Made by a program: the position numbers and the translations under genes. Of a stretch of 64,000 bases of DNA, positions 7,593 through 15,417 are shown piece by piece (the first letter of the stretch is position 1; each line of letters starts with the position of its first letter). Origin of the DNA: an uncultured Lachnospiraceae bacterium. Its GTDB lineage: Bacteria > Bacillota > Clostridia > Lachnospirales > Lachnospiraceae. The notes under the pieces were generated by a model. The model worked only from the letters and a program-made list of their open reading frames with translations. It was not told where the DNA came from and made no database searches. The stretch is from positions 1 to 64,000 of the forward strand of contig CATLGV010000007.1 in assembly GCA_949948735.1 (NCBI GenBank). Direction: 5' to 3'.

Positions 7593-7636
7593 GCTTGTAT
7601 CGTATTTGTATCATTGTTGCATCATAGTTGCATCAT
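7593..7636 (-). repeat. four tandem 11-bp repeats, candidate operator
   Basis: Four adjacent 11-bp units read on the minus strand as ATGATGCAACT, ATGATGCAACA, ATGATACAAAT and ACGATACAAGC. The period is one helical turn and the array begins 6 bp upstream of the -10 box. Response regulators often bind such same-face direct repeats; the regulator is unknown. Confidence 0.65.
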
Positions 7637-7772
7637 TCATCACTGTTTCCATGATAAAAGGCTATGCTTTTTCGCCTCGCTTTTGTCTTAATGATACATG
7701 GATACATACGGTCACAGTTTCCCATCGGGCTGCTGTCAGGGGCAAACAGACCCTGACGTCATTCTATAAAGC

Positions 7773-7810
7773 AAAAAAGGGCACCAGACCTCACGGTCTG
7801 GCGCCTTTTA
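7773..7810 (-). terminator. Rho-independent terminator of the NlpC/P60 gene
   Basis: A long stem (about 15 bp with one bulge; arms 7775-7790 and 7795-7809, loop TCAC) flanked by T runs on both strands, 16 bp past the NlpC stop. Confidence 0.85.
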
Positions 7811-7825
7811 CGTTTGATTTATTCT

Positions 7826-9397
7826 TTAGAAAATTCTTCTTACGGCAAGAACTTTTCTATAGGATGCGTTGGAAACGATAATTCCCGTCTTGCTGTTGCT
7901 TGCATGTACGATCTGTCCGTTTCCTACATATAACCCCACATGTCCGGAATAGCATACGATATCGCCCGGCTGCGCGTTCTCAAGTCCGCCGACATCGTAG
8001 CCCTGCGTTCTGAGTGCAGATGAAGAATGCGGGAGGCTCACGCCGAAATTCGCGTATACGCTCATAACAAAGCCGGAACAATCCGTACCGTTTGTCAGGC
8101 TGCTTCCACCGTATACATACGAATTGCCTACAAACTGTGTCGCGTAATTGATTACTGCCTTACCCATCTCGCTGCCCTCAGAGGACGCTGCCGTGCTCTG
8201 TGCCGCCGCAATGACAGCCTGCGTATTCGCCGACTTCTCCTGCGGTGTCGCTACGGTTCTTGAAGCTGCCGCAGATGCCGCTGCTCTCGCCTCCTGACGC
8301 GCCTTTGCCTCCTTGGCAAGTCGCGCTTCCTCTTCCTCTCTTGACTCTGCATGTACAAAGTCTGTTCTGAGGTTTACGAAATCTCTGGAAACGTAACCGT
8401 CTCCCTCCTCAATCGCTATCTTAACCCAGCCGTCAAGCTCCTCTAAAACAACGAGCTCTTCCTCTATCGGAACCAGCCCAAGCACTGATGCCTCCGTGCT
8501 GGCTTCCTGTCTGACCTTTAATGTCGTTGTATTGACAATCGCATATGTAGTGCCGACCTCTTTTGCAAGGTTCTCGGCTTCTTCCCCTACTGCGCAATAC
8601 TCACCCTTTACATATCCTGTACAGTTCCCGGAGGTAATCTTGTACCAGCCGTCCTCCTCTTCAACAAGCTCTCCGACAGATTTGTCATACAGCTTGCCGA
8701 CGATTTCGCCTTCCTCACTCGGGATGCTTCTGACATTCACATAATTATTTACCTGTGCAATGACAAGTCCTGAGAAATCCTGCTCCTCTTCGGATGAAGC
8801 CTCCTCGGTCTCCGTCTCTGTCTCGGTTCCCTCTTCCGTTGCGTCCTCGGTCTCCTCCTCGGATACCGCCTCCGTCTCTTCCCCGGTTACTGCTTCATCA
8901 ACGTCGTCATATACCTCTGTCGCAGAGAACCCTGCGCTCAGCTTCAAGTCCTCCTCATCGTCCGCTTCGCTCTCAGTCGCTTCAGTCTGCGGTGTGGACG
9001 CCGCTTCCTCCGAAGACGGCTCATTTGCCTCCGCCTCCGGTTCCTCCGTCGGGACGTCCGCTGCCTCCAAAAACGGCTGAAGTACATTCGGCGCCGTCAT
9101 CAACGTGCCGGGAACCGACTGTGCTGCCGACCATACGCCTAACTCAGATATGGCAGCTCTCTCCGATGCCTCGACGATGTTCGGCCGCACACCGGAAATG
9201 CTCTCCAAATAAGCAATATTCTCAACAACCTCTGTCTGTAAATCCTGTATGGTACTTCCCTCGTCCAGCGCAACCGCTATGCCTGCTACCGGAACGGAGG
9301 AATTCTTTATTCTTGCCTCAATTGTCAACTGGTATCCGGATAATGCCAGTGTACCCGCAAGCGCACATGCCACAATCCTCATTCCATACTTGTTCAT
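7826..9397 (-). CDS. secreted SH3-NlpC/P60 cell-wall hydrolase
   Basis: 523 residues. An N-terminal signal sequence precedes an acidic Glu/Thr/Ser-rich linker (about 115-210) and two bacterial SH3 domains (VRSIPSEEGEIVGKLYD and VRQEASTEASVLGL). A Lys/Ala-rich linker leads to a C-terminal NlpC/P60 domain with the catalytic Cys in TDCSGFV and His in GHVGLYV and IVHASN. It would cleave peptide cross-bridges in peptidoglycan outside the cell. GGAGG 8 bp before the ATG at 9397 sets the start; the upstream ATG at 9412 has none. It has its own promoter and a WalR-like site in the leader. Confidence 0.92.
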   Translation of the reverse strand: MNKYGMRIVACALAGTLALSGYQLTIEARIKNSSVPVAGIAVALDEGSTIQDLQTEVVENIAYLESISGVRPNIVEASERAAISELGVWSAAQSVPGTLMTAPNVLQPFLEAADVPTEEPEAEANEPSSEEAASTPQTEATESEADDEEDLKLSAGFSATEVYDDVDEAVTGEETEAVSEEETEDATEEGTETETETEEASSEEEQDFSGLVIAQVNNYVNVRSIPSEEGEIVGKLYDKSVGELVEEEDGWYKITSGNCTGYVKGEYCAVGEEAENLAKEVGTTYAIVNTTTLKVRQEASTEASVLGLVPIEEELVVLEELDGWVKIAIEEGDGYVSRDFVNLRTDFVHAESREEEEARLAKEAKARQEARAAASAAASRTVATPQEKSANTQAVIAAAQSTAASSEGSEMGKAVINYATQFVGNSYVYGGSSLTNGTDCSGFVMSVYANFGVSLPHSSSALRTQGYDVGGLENAQPGDIVCYSGHVGLYVGNGQIVHASNSKTGIIVSNASYRKVLAVRRIF

Positions 9398-9460
9398 TTG
9401 ATAATCCTCCAAGCGGTGTAAAAGAAATTTGTCATTAATATTTCGTTTTGAGTATTAATT

Positions 9461-9477
9461 GTTACGATTTTGTTACA
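9461..9477 (-). promoter_or_regulatory. WalR-like site in the NlpC/P60 leader
   Basis: The minus strand reads TGTAAC, 5 bp, CGTAAC, one mismatch from the WalR/YycF two-half-site consensus. It lies just downstream of the -10 box. The WalRK system is known to control cell-wall hydrolases; the assignment here is an inference. Confidence 0.35.
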
Positions 9478-9487
9478 CCCTTGATTT

Positions 9488-9516
9488 AAATTATCATATT
9501 CTCCGTAAAATGTCAA
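9488..9516 (-). promoter_or_regulatory. promoter of the NlpC/P60 gene
   Basis: A perfect TTGACA (9511-9516), 17 bp, TAATTT (9488-9493) with an extended TG, about 90 bp before the start codon. Confidence 0.6.
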
Positions 9517-9662
9517 GTCATGTTTTATACCATTTCATACCATTTTCGAGCATTTTTACCCATTTAAGCATTTGTTACATTCCTTAACGCCCCACAATAT
9601 AGCGAAATCCCTGCAAACACATTTTTTGTATTAGTTACAACTTCTTAACAATTATGCCGCAG

Positions 9663-10565
9663 CTACAGAAGCTTCTGTGCGGCGTTCACAGCGTTTGCCC
9701 CGTCCGCAACCGCCGTAATAATCTGGCGCATCGGCTTTTTACGGATATCGCCCGCGGCAAAAATCCCCGCCGCGGAGGTCGCGCAGCTCTCATCTGCGAG
9801 AATATATCCGTGATCGTCCATTTCCACAAGGCCCTGAAAACGCTGTGTATTGGGATTGATGCCTACGGCAATAAATATTCCGTTGACCTCAAGCGTACTT
9901 TCTTCTTTTCTTTCCTTATTATAAAGAGAAATGCGCTCCACCATATCCTCACCGGATATTTCCGTTACCTCGCTGTTCCAGATAATTTCCACATTTTCAT
10001 GGGCGGACAGGCGGTCCTGAAGGCTGGCCGCCGCGCGCAGCGCATCCCGCCGGTGAATGAGATATACCTTGCGGCAGATACCGGCAAGAAATATCGCATC
10101 TTCCACTGCGACGTCGCCGCCGCCTACCACTGCAACCGTACGTTTTCGGAAAAATGCGCCGTCACAGGTAGCACAGTAGGAAACCCCCATCCCCGCGAGC
10201 CGCTGTTCGCCCTCTACGCCAAGCATCGCGTGTGCCGCCCCCGTCGCAAGAATCAGCGTCCTTGCTTCATAGCGGCCGGCATCCGTATGCACAACCTTCG
10301 TATCCCCCTCCAGCGTCACCCCGGATACGTCCGCCGTAATAAACGGTACGCCAAGCGCTTCCGCATGCTCACGGAATTTTTCGGCAATATCGCTCCCGCT
10401 GATTTTGGAGAAGCCAAGATAATTATCGACCTCATAGGTTGTCAGTACCTGCCCCCCGCTCACGGGGCTTCTGTCGATGACTGCAAGCGCCATGCCGGCC
10501 CTGACGCCGTATATTGCCGCGCCAAGTCCTGCAGGTCCCGCGCCTAAAATTAATAAATCATACAT
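9663..10565 (-). CDS. trxB: thioredoxin reductase
   Basis: 300 residues, normal for the low-molecular-weight family. The FAD Rossmann motif GAGPAGLGAA is at about 8-17, the redox-active CATC at 131-134 in the NAD(P)H domain, a second nucleotide-binding motif VVGGGDVAVE follows, and GIFAAGDIR is near the C-terminus. It passes electrons from NAD(P)H to thioredoxin or a similar disulfide carrier. The ATG at 10565 follows GGAGG by 8 bp. It is the last gene of the Xre-PurM, SDR, trxB operon, 17 bp after the reductase stop. Confidence 0.9.
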   Translation of the reverse strand: MYDLLILGAGPAGLGAAIYGVRAGMALAVIDRSPVSGGQVLTTYEVDNYLGFSKISGSDIAEKFREHAEALGVPFITADVSGVTLEGDTKVVHTDAGRYEARTLILATGAAHAMLGVEGEQRLAGMGVSYCATCDGAFFRKRTVAVVGGGDVAVEDAIFLAGICRKVYLIHRRDALRAAASLQDRLSAHENVEIIWNSEVTEISGEDMVERISLYNKERKEESTLEVNGIFIAVGINPNTQRFQGLVEMDDHGYILADESCATSAAGIFAAGDIRKKPMRQIITAVADGANAVNAAQKLL

Positions 10566-10582
10566 ATCTGTTTCCTCCTTGT

Positions 10583-11314
10583 CTATATCCATCCGCCATC
10601 CAGCGTTATTACCTGTCCCGTCAGATAATCGTTTCCCACACAGAGCGCTTTTACCAGCGCCGCCACCTCCTCCGGTTTCCCCACACGGTCCGCCGGGATC
10701 TCCCGTACCAGCGCCGCCAGCTCTTCTCCGGAAAGAAAGCTGTTCATACCGGTATCAATAATCCCACAGGCAATCGCGTTGACCTGAATATTGCTCGGCC
10801 CAAGCTCCTTGGCAAGCGCACGGGTAAACGCATTCATGCCGCCCTTGGAAGCGGAATAGGCGACCTCCATGGATGCGCCGACCGTTCCCCAGACTGAGGA
10901 TATATTAATAATCTTTCCCTTTTTGCGCCGTACCATTCCCGGAACAGCCTCCCTGCATGTCAGAAAACAGGACGTAAGGTTGGTCGCAATCACCTCGTTC
11001 CACTCAGAATATGACATATCCGTCATAAGTCCGATATGGGAAATGCCCGCATTATTGACAAGCACATCCAAATACGGGATCTGTGCAAACATATCGATTA
11101 CTTTATCCTCCTCACATATTGAAAAAGAAAAGCATTGGCAGCGGACGCCGTAATCCTCCTCCAGCCGCCCGGCGAGCCGTTCAAGCGCTTCCGTATTTTT
11201 ATGGCAGGCAAGATAGAGGTCATACCTTTCCCTGGCAAGCTCCAGCGCGATTGCACTGCCAATCCCGCCTGTTGCGCCGGTTATCAACGCTTTTTTTTTC
11301 ACTGTTTCTTCCAT
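10583..11314 (-). CDS. short-chain dehydrogenase/reductase, FabG/YmfI-like
   Basis: 243 residues. TGATGGIG binds NAD(P), NNAG follows, and the catalytic Ser/Tyr/Lys set is seen as INISSVWG and YSASKGG. The C-terminus GQVITLDGGWI is FabG-like. The segment GIIDTGMNSFLSGEE...EIPADRVGKPEEVA resembles clostridial relatives of YmfI, which reduces the 5-aminopentanone modification of EF-P, more than fatty-acid FabG; this is from memory and not certain. The ATG at 11314 has GGGGGA upstream. It lies 23 bp after the Xre-PurM gene and 17 bp before trxB. Confidence 0.8.
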   Translation of the reverse strand: MEETVKKKALITGATGGIGSAIALELARERYDLYLACHKNTEALERLAGRLEEDYGVRCQCFSFSICEEDKVIDMFAQIPYLDVLVNNAGISHIGLMTDMSYSEWNEVIATNLTSCFLTCREAVPGMVRRKKGKIINISSVWGTVGASMEVAYSASKGGMNAFTRALAKELGPSNIQVNAIACGIIDTGMNSFLSGEELAALVREIPADRVGKPEEVAALVKALCVGNDYLTGQVITLDGGWI

Positions 11315-11337
11315 ATATAAGTGTCCCCCAATTCCTG

Positions 11338-12588
11338 TCACATCCAGTCTATTCTGTTGATAAACTGAATCTTCCGGCTGCCGCGCCGGATCCTCCCGAT
11401 TTGATAGCAGTCGTAAAACTGTGATACATGCTTTATTACAAAATCTTTATCCTGTTCCCGCACAATCAGGTTAAAGCCTGCGCCGCAGTTAAAAGTCCGC
11501 AGCATTTCTTCATCCCGGACGGCTCCGCTGCTGCGGATATATTTAAAGATGCGAAGCACCCGCAGCAGGGAAAGATCTATCTCCGCGGACAACCCGTCTG
11601 GGATTACCCTGCACAGGTTCCCCTCAATACCGCCGCCGGTTATATGCGCCATGCCCTGCAGGACGCCGCGGTCAAGCAGTCCCTTTATCGCCCTGTAATA
11701 CGGCGTATGCGGCTTCATAACCTGCTCGATGAAGGTCAGGCCGTCCAGCTTTTCCAGCTTAATCTGCGGCTGCTTATCCATCAGCAGGCGAACAAGGGAA
11801 TATCCGTTTGTATGCAGTCCGTTAGACGCAATCGCAAGCACCGCGTCCCCCTCACGGACAGATGATCCATCGATAATCCGGTCGCGCTGTACAATGCCGG
11901 CAATGCTTGAGGTGAGCACGTAAACGCCCGGCGCCACTACGGCAGGCTGTATGGAGGTCTCGCCGCCCACAAGCGAGCACTCGTTTTCCCGGCATGCATC
12001 CGCGATCCCCCTGACCAGCGTTTTGATGGTGTCCTTCTCCGCATTCCCGCACACAATAGTATCCAGCACCGCAAGCGGCCTTGCGCCCATGACAACAATG
12101 TCATTTACAAGGTGGTTGATCATATCGTGACAGATCGATTCCGTATAACCGTATTCCATTGCCAGCTTCTGCTTGGAACCGGGTTCTTCTGATTTTAATA
12201 CCAGCACCGGATTCTTGATTTCCGGAAAATGAATGTCATACAGTGAGGCAAACGGCCCTACTCCGTTCATCACCCGTTTATCCTCCGTCTCCAGATGCCG
12301 CGCCATTTCTTTCTTAATCGCATCCGTATAGGCAATATCAACCCCCGCCTTACTGTAGGAAAGCCCCTCCGTTTCCCGTTTACTGCCCGCAAGAATTTCG
12401 TCCACCGTCACATCGAGCGCAAGCGCCAGATCACAAAGGACTTCAATGTTGGGATAGGCCGTACCGTTCTCCCACTTTGATACTGCCTGAAACGACAGAT
12501 TTAATTTGTCCGCCAGCTGCTGCTGCGTCATTCCCATTGCCCTGCGCTTTTCCATGATAAAATTTCCGACCTTGATACTGTTGAGCAT
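11338..12588 (-). CDS. fusion of an Xre-type HTH regulator and a PurM-like AIR synthase
   Basis: 416 residues in one uninterrupted frame. Residues 6-65 form an Xre helix-turn-helix (MTQQQLADKLNLSFQAVSKWENG). Residues about 75-416 align end to end with PurM (phosphoribosylformylglycinamidine cyclo-ligase): GVGPFASLYDI, VNDIVVMGA (161-169), GGETS (208-212), HTNGYSLVR (259-267), TGGG (317-320) and FNCG. The PurM nucleotide motif DGVGTK is replaced by SEEPGSK (133-139), keeping the lysine but losing the aspartate. It may be an active cyclo-ligase, an autoregulated enzyme or a PurM fold recruited as a ligand sensor. CGGAGG lies 7 bp before the ATG. It is first in an operon with the SDR and trxB. 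Confidence 0.88.
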   Translation of the reverse strand: MLNSIKVGNFIMEKRRAMGMTQQQLADKLNLSFQAVSKWENGTAYPNIEVLCDLALALDVTVDEILAGSKRETEGLSYSKAGVDIAYTDAIKKEMARHLETEDKRVMNGVGPFASLYDIHFPEIKNPVLVLKSEEPGSKQKLAMEYGYTESICHDMINHLVNDIVVMGARPLAVLDTIVCGNAEKDTIKTLVRGIADACRENECSLVGGETSIQPAVVAPGVYVLTSSIAGIVQRDRIIDGSSVREGDAVLAIASNGLHTNGYSLVRLLMDKQPQIKLEKLDGLTFIEQVMKPHTPYYRAIKGLLDRGVLQGMAHITGGGIEGNLCRVIPDGLSAEIDLSLLRVLRIFKYIRSSGAVRDEEMLRTFNCGAGFNLIVREQDKDFVIKHVSQFYDCYQIGRIRRGSRKIQFINRIDWM

Positions 12589-12625
12589 CCCGATACCTCC
12601 GTTTTCTTTGTAAGTTTTCCGGTCT

Positions 12626-12696
12626 CCGGCCGATTTGCCGGAGCTCTGATCTTATCATAAGCGCAGTATCCGCATATCGGCAATAACCGGCCGATT
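12626..12696 (-). promoter_or_regulatory. promoter/operator region of the Xre-PurM operon
   Basis: The 10-mer CCGGCCGATT occurs twice (12626-12635 and 12687-12696). The second copy lies in a dyad ATCGGC/GCCGAT (12676-12681 and 12690-12695). On the minus strand a weak promoter, TTGCCG, 18 bp, TATGAT, overlaps them, and a CTCCGGC/GCCGGAG hairpin follows in the leader. These are candidate autoregulatory operators. Confidence 0.4.
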
Positions 12697-12767
12697 GAAG
12701 TTTCAGATCGGATTCAACCATGTGTAGAATATTCCGGCAGCCCGGATTATATCCTGCACCGCAAGGG

Positions 12768-13223
12768 CTACAGTTCCATCCAGATACCCTCGTCATGGAT
12801 TTGTGCATTCTCTACCGCGCGGTAAAACCGCTGAGCTTCGTCGTTTGCCGCCATCAGCGCAATCAGCTTTTCCGCCCCCTGCTCCTTCAGCCGCAGGCGC
12901 GCCTCCCGCAAAAGCAGCTGCGCAATGCCTGCATGACGGTAGCTCTTAATGACGCAGATCCAGTCCAGATAAGCGTTCAATGTCCCGTCAAAACGGCTTG
13001 CTATCAGAGAGGTGTCGATTCGCCCTGCCACCTGTCCGTCCGCATACGCCAGCAGCGACAGGGCGTTGGCAAAGCGGCTGTCCTCAAAGGTATTGCGCAC
13101 TGCGTCGATATAGGCGTCGTCGATTTCCCATCCGTAGAAATCCTCTTCTGCACGCAGCGCTTTTTCATACCGTACTACATCTTCCATTCTGTCTTTTGTA
13201 AATTCTTTGATTTCGATTTTCAT
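12768..13223 (-). CDS. GNAT-family N-acetyltransferase
   Basis: 151 residues with the GNAT fold: an N-terminal strand-helix (MKIEIKEFTKDRMEDVVRYE), central LDWICVIKSYRHAGIAQLLL with the acetyl-CoA loop (consensus Q/R-x-x-G-x-A/G, here RHAGIA), and the late helix ANDEAQRFYRAVE. The substrate is unknown. The ATG at 13223 follows GGAG by 5 bp; a start at 13259 would lie within the GH3 gene spacing and lacks a binding site. It lies 41 bp downstream of the GH3 gene and is probably cotranscribed. Confidence 0.85.
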   Translation of the reverse strand: MKIEIKEFTKDRMEDVVRYEKALRAEEDFYGWEIDDAYIDAVRNTFEDSRFANALSLLAYADGQVAGRIDTSLIASRFDGTLNAYLDWICVIKSYRHAGIAQLLLREARLRLKEQGAEKLIALMAANDEAQRFYRAVENAQIHDEGIWMEL

Positions 13224-13264
13224 TTTGTCTCCATTCCGAAGCGTCACAAGCTTCCTCAAATACG

Positions 13265-15361
13265 CTATTGCTCCAACCAGAGAACCTCCTGCGGCCGCTC
13301 TCCGGTAAGCGCGGCGCTCCTCGCGTCGGGCTGGGAAAATCCGACAAAAAACCGGTATTGTCCCCCACCCGGGATCCGCTCTCCGTCCTCATTAACTACC
13401 GTAAGCGCCGAGCGCGGTATTTCCAGAAAGACCTCCTTTTCTTCCCCCGCCTTCAACGCTGTGCGTGTAAATGCACAGAGTGAAGGATGCGGCGTATCAA
13501 ACGCGGAAGCCTCCTTCTTTACATAAATCTGCAAAACATCCTCTGTAGCTGCGGCGCCCTCATTCTTTATTACCGCCGTTATCCCGCACGCGGCTTCCTG
13601 CGTCTCTCCGGCCGCACAGGCAGCCGCCCTTATAACACGGCACTTCCCGTAGGTCAGCCCATAGCCAAAGGGGTACTGCGCCTGCCGCTCCATGTAACGG
13701 TATGTCCTTCCCTTCATGCCGTAATCCGTAAAAGCCGGAAGCTCCTCCAGCGTTTCATAAAAGGTCACCGGAAGCTTGCCGGAGGGCGAGCATTCCCCAA
13801 AAAGCACCTCCGCTGCCGCTGCGCCGCCTTGTCCTCCCGGATACCACAGCTGCAGGATTGCAGAAAAATGCGCCGCCGCGTAGCTCAAATCCACGTCGCT
13901 CCCCGCCAGCATACAGAGCACCACCGGCGTATCCGTCTGTGCGAGCGTCTCCATCAACAGCCGCTGGGATTTTGGAAGCTGCAGATCCCGCTTGTCGCCG
14001 GATGCGTCGCTGTTGCCCTCGTCGCCTTCTTCTCCCTCCAGCGTCTCGTCCAAGCCCACGCACAGAATAACCACATCGCTGTTCTGCGCCACAATCCTTG
14101 CCTCCGTAAGCCGGTCCCGCTTCGTTTTTTCCCGAAACAGATCGCAGCCGGTCGAGGTCAATACCTGCACCTCGTCGCCAAGATACCGTATCAGTCCCTG
14201 CTGAATGGTCACATAATCCGATGCTGTTCCGTAATAGTTGCCAATCAATGCGGCGCGGCTGTCCGCATTCGGTCCGATGATTCCAAGCGTTTTTATTTTC
14301 TTCTTATCCAGAGGCAAAACACCATCATTCTTAAGCAGTACGAAGCTCTCTGCCGCCGCCTGCTTTGCCAGCGCCAGATGCTGTCTGCACTCCACCTTAT
14401 CATATGAAATCTTATCAAACTCGCTGCCGTCAAACAGGCCCAGCAGAAAGCGCGTCGTATATAGCCGCACCGCCGCCTCGGTGATCGCCTCCTCTGTAAC
14501 AAGCCCGTCCTCATACGCGCCCAGCAGATGCAGATAGGTGACGCCGCAGTTCAAATCACAACCTGCGTTCATCGCCATTGCCGCGGACTCACGAAAGGTT
14601 GCCGTCACCTTATGATGCTCGTGGAAATCGCGCAGCGCCCAGCAATCCGAAACAAAGTGCCCTTCAAAGCCCCATCTTCCGCGAAGTATATCCTGAATCA
14701 GGGTCCTGCTGCCGCAGCAGGGCTCGCCGTTTGTGCGGTTATACGCTCCCATCACAGCCTCCACGCCGGCTTCCTTTACCAGCGCCTCAAATGCCGGAAG
14801 ATAGGTCTCTTCCATATCTTTTCGGGAGGCCTCCGCGTCAAACTCATGGCGCAGCGCCTCAGGCCCCGAGTGCACTGCAAAATGCTTGGCGCATGCCGCA
14901 GCCTTCATGGTCTCCCCATCTCCCTGCAGGCCCTTTACATAGGCCACGCCCAAACGGCTTGTCAGGTAAGGATCTTCTCCATAGGTCTCGTGTCCCCGTC
15001 CCCATCGCGGATCACGGAAGATATTGATATTCGGTGCCCAAAAGGTAAGTCCCTTGTAGATGCCGCGGTCATCCAGAGCCGCATAAGCATTATATTTTGC
15101 CCGTCCCTCCGTCGCTACGGCATCCGCAATTTCCGATATCAGCTTCGTATCAAATGTCGCGGCCATTCCGATTGCCTGCGGAAATACGGTTGCCTGCCCC
15201 GCTCTGGCCACACCGTGCAGCGCCTCGTTCCACCAGTTATATGCCGGAATTCCCAGCCGCTTGATCGCCGGCGCCTGATAACTGAGCTGACCGGCCCGCT
15301 CCTCCAGCGTCATTTTCTCCACCAGCGCTCTCGCCTTCTCCCGTGCCGCTTTTCTGTCCAT
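13265..15361 (-). CDS. glycoside hydrolase family 3, beta-xylosidase/beta-glucosidase type
   Basis: 698 residues with no signal peptide, so cytoplasmic. Family 3 N-terminal TIM-like barrel: YNWWNEALHGV, FWAPNINIFRDPRWGRGHETYGEDP and the nucleophile region FVSDCWALRDF. A C-terminal alpha/beta sandwich has the likely acid/base in LDETLEGEEGDEG, and a fibronectin-III-like domain ends the protein. The NWWNEALHG and EGEEGD motifs are typical of the bacterial and plant xylosidase/arabinosidase branch, so xylo-oligosaccharides are plausible; the exact specificity cannot be read. The start at 15361 has AAGGAAG 9 bp upstream. It is preceded by the DpnI-like gene (56 bp) and followed by GNAT. Confidence 0.92.
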   Translation of the reverse strand: MDRKAAREKARALVEKMTLEERAGQLSYQAPAIKRLGIPAYNWWNEALHGVARAGQATVFPQAIGMAATFDTKLISEIADAVATEGRAKYNAYAALDDRGIYKGLTFWAPNINIFRDPRWGRGHETYGEDPYLTSRLGVAYVKGLQGDGETMKAAACAKHFAVHSGPEALRHEFDAEASRKDMEETYLPAFEALVKEAGVEAVMGAYNRTNGEPCCGSRTLIQDILRGRWGFEGHFVSDCWALRDFHEHHKVTATFRESAAMAMNAGCDLNCGVTYLHLLGAYEDGLVTEEAITEAAVRLYTTRFLLGLFDGSEFDKISYDKVECRQHLALAKQAAAESFVLLKNDGVLPLDKKKIKTLGIIGPNADSRAALIGNYYGTASDYVTIQQGLIRYLGDEVQVLTSTGCDLFREKTKRDRLTEARIVAQNSDVVILCVGLDETLEGEEGDEGNSDASGDKRDLQLPKSQRLLMETLAQTDTPVVLCMLAGSDVDLSYAAAHFSAILQLWYPGGQGGAAAAEVLFGECSPSGKLPVTFYETLEELPAFTDYGMKGRTYRYMERQAQYPFGYGLTYGKCRVIRAAACAAGETQEAACGITAVIKNEGAAATEDVLQIYVKKEASAFDTPHPSLCAFTRTALKAGEEKEVFLEIPRSALTVVNEDGERIPGGGQYRFFVGFSQPDARSAALTGERPQEVLWLEQ

Positions 15362-15417
15362 AGAAGTGTTCTTCCTTTCATTCGTTTTTCTAAAGTATAG
15401 CACAGTTACCGGATCCG

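Noticed and set aside
9654-10547. 297-codon plus-strand frame opposite trxB
   Set aside because: Shadow of trxB codon usage; Arg/Cys/His-rich with no domain pattern.
14528-15400. 290-codon plus-strand frame opposite the GH3 gene
   Set aside because: Shadow frame; the GH3 protein on the other strand is full length.
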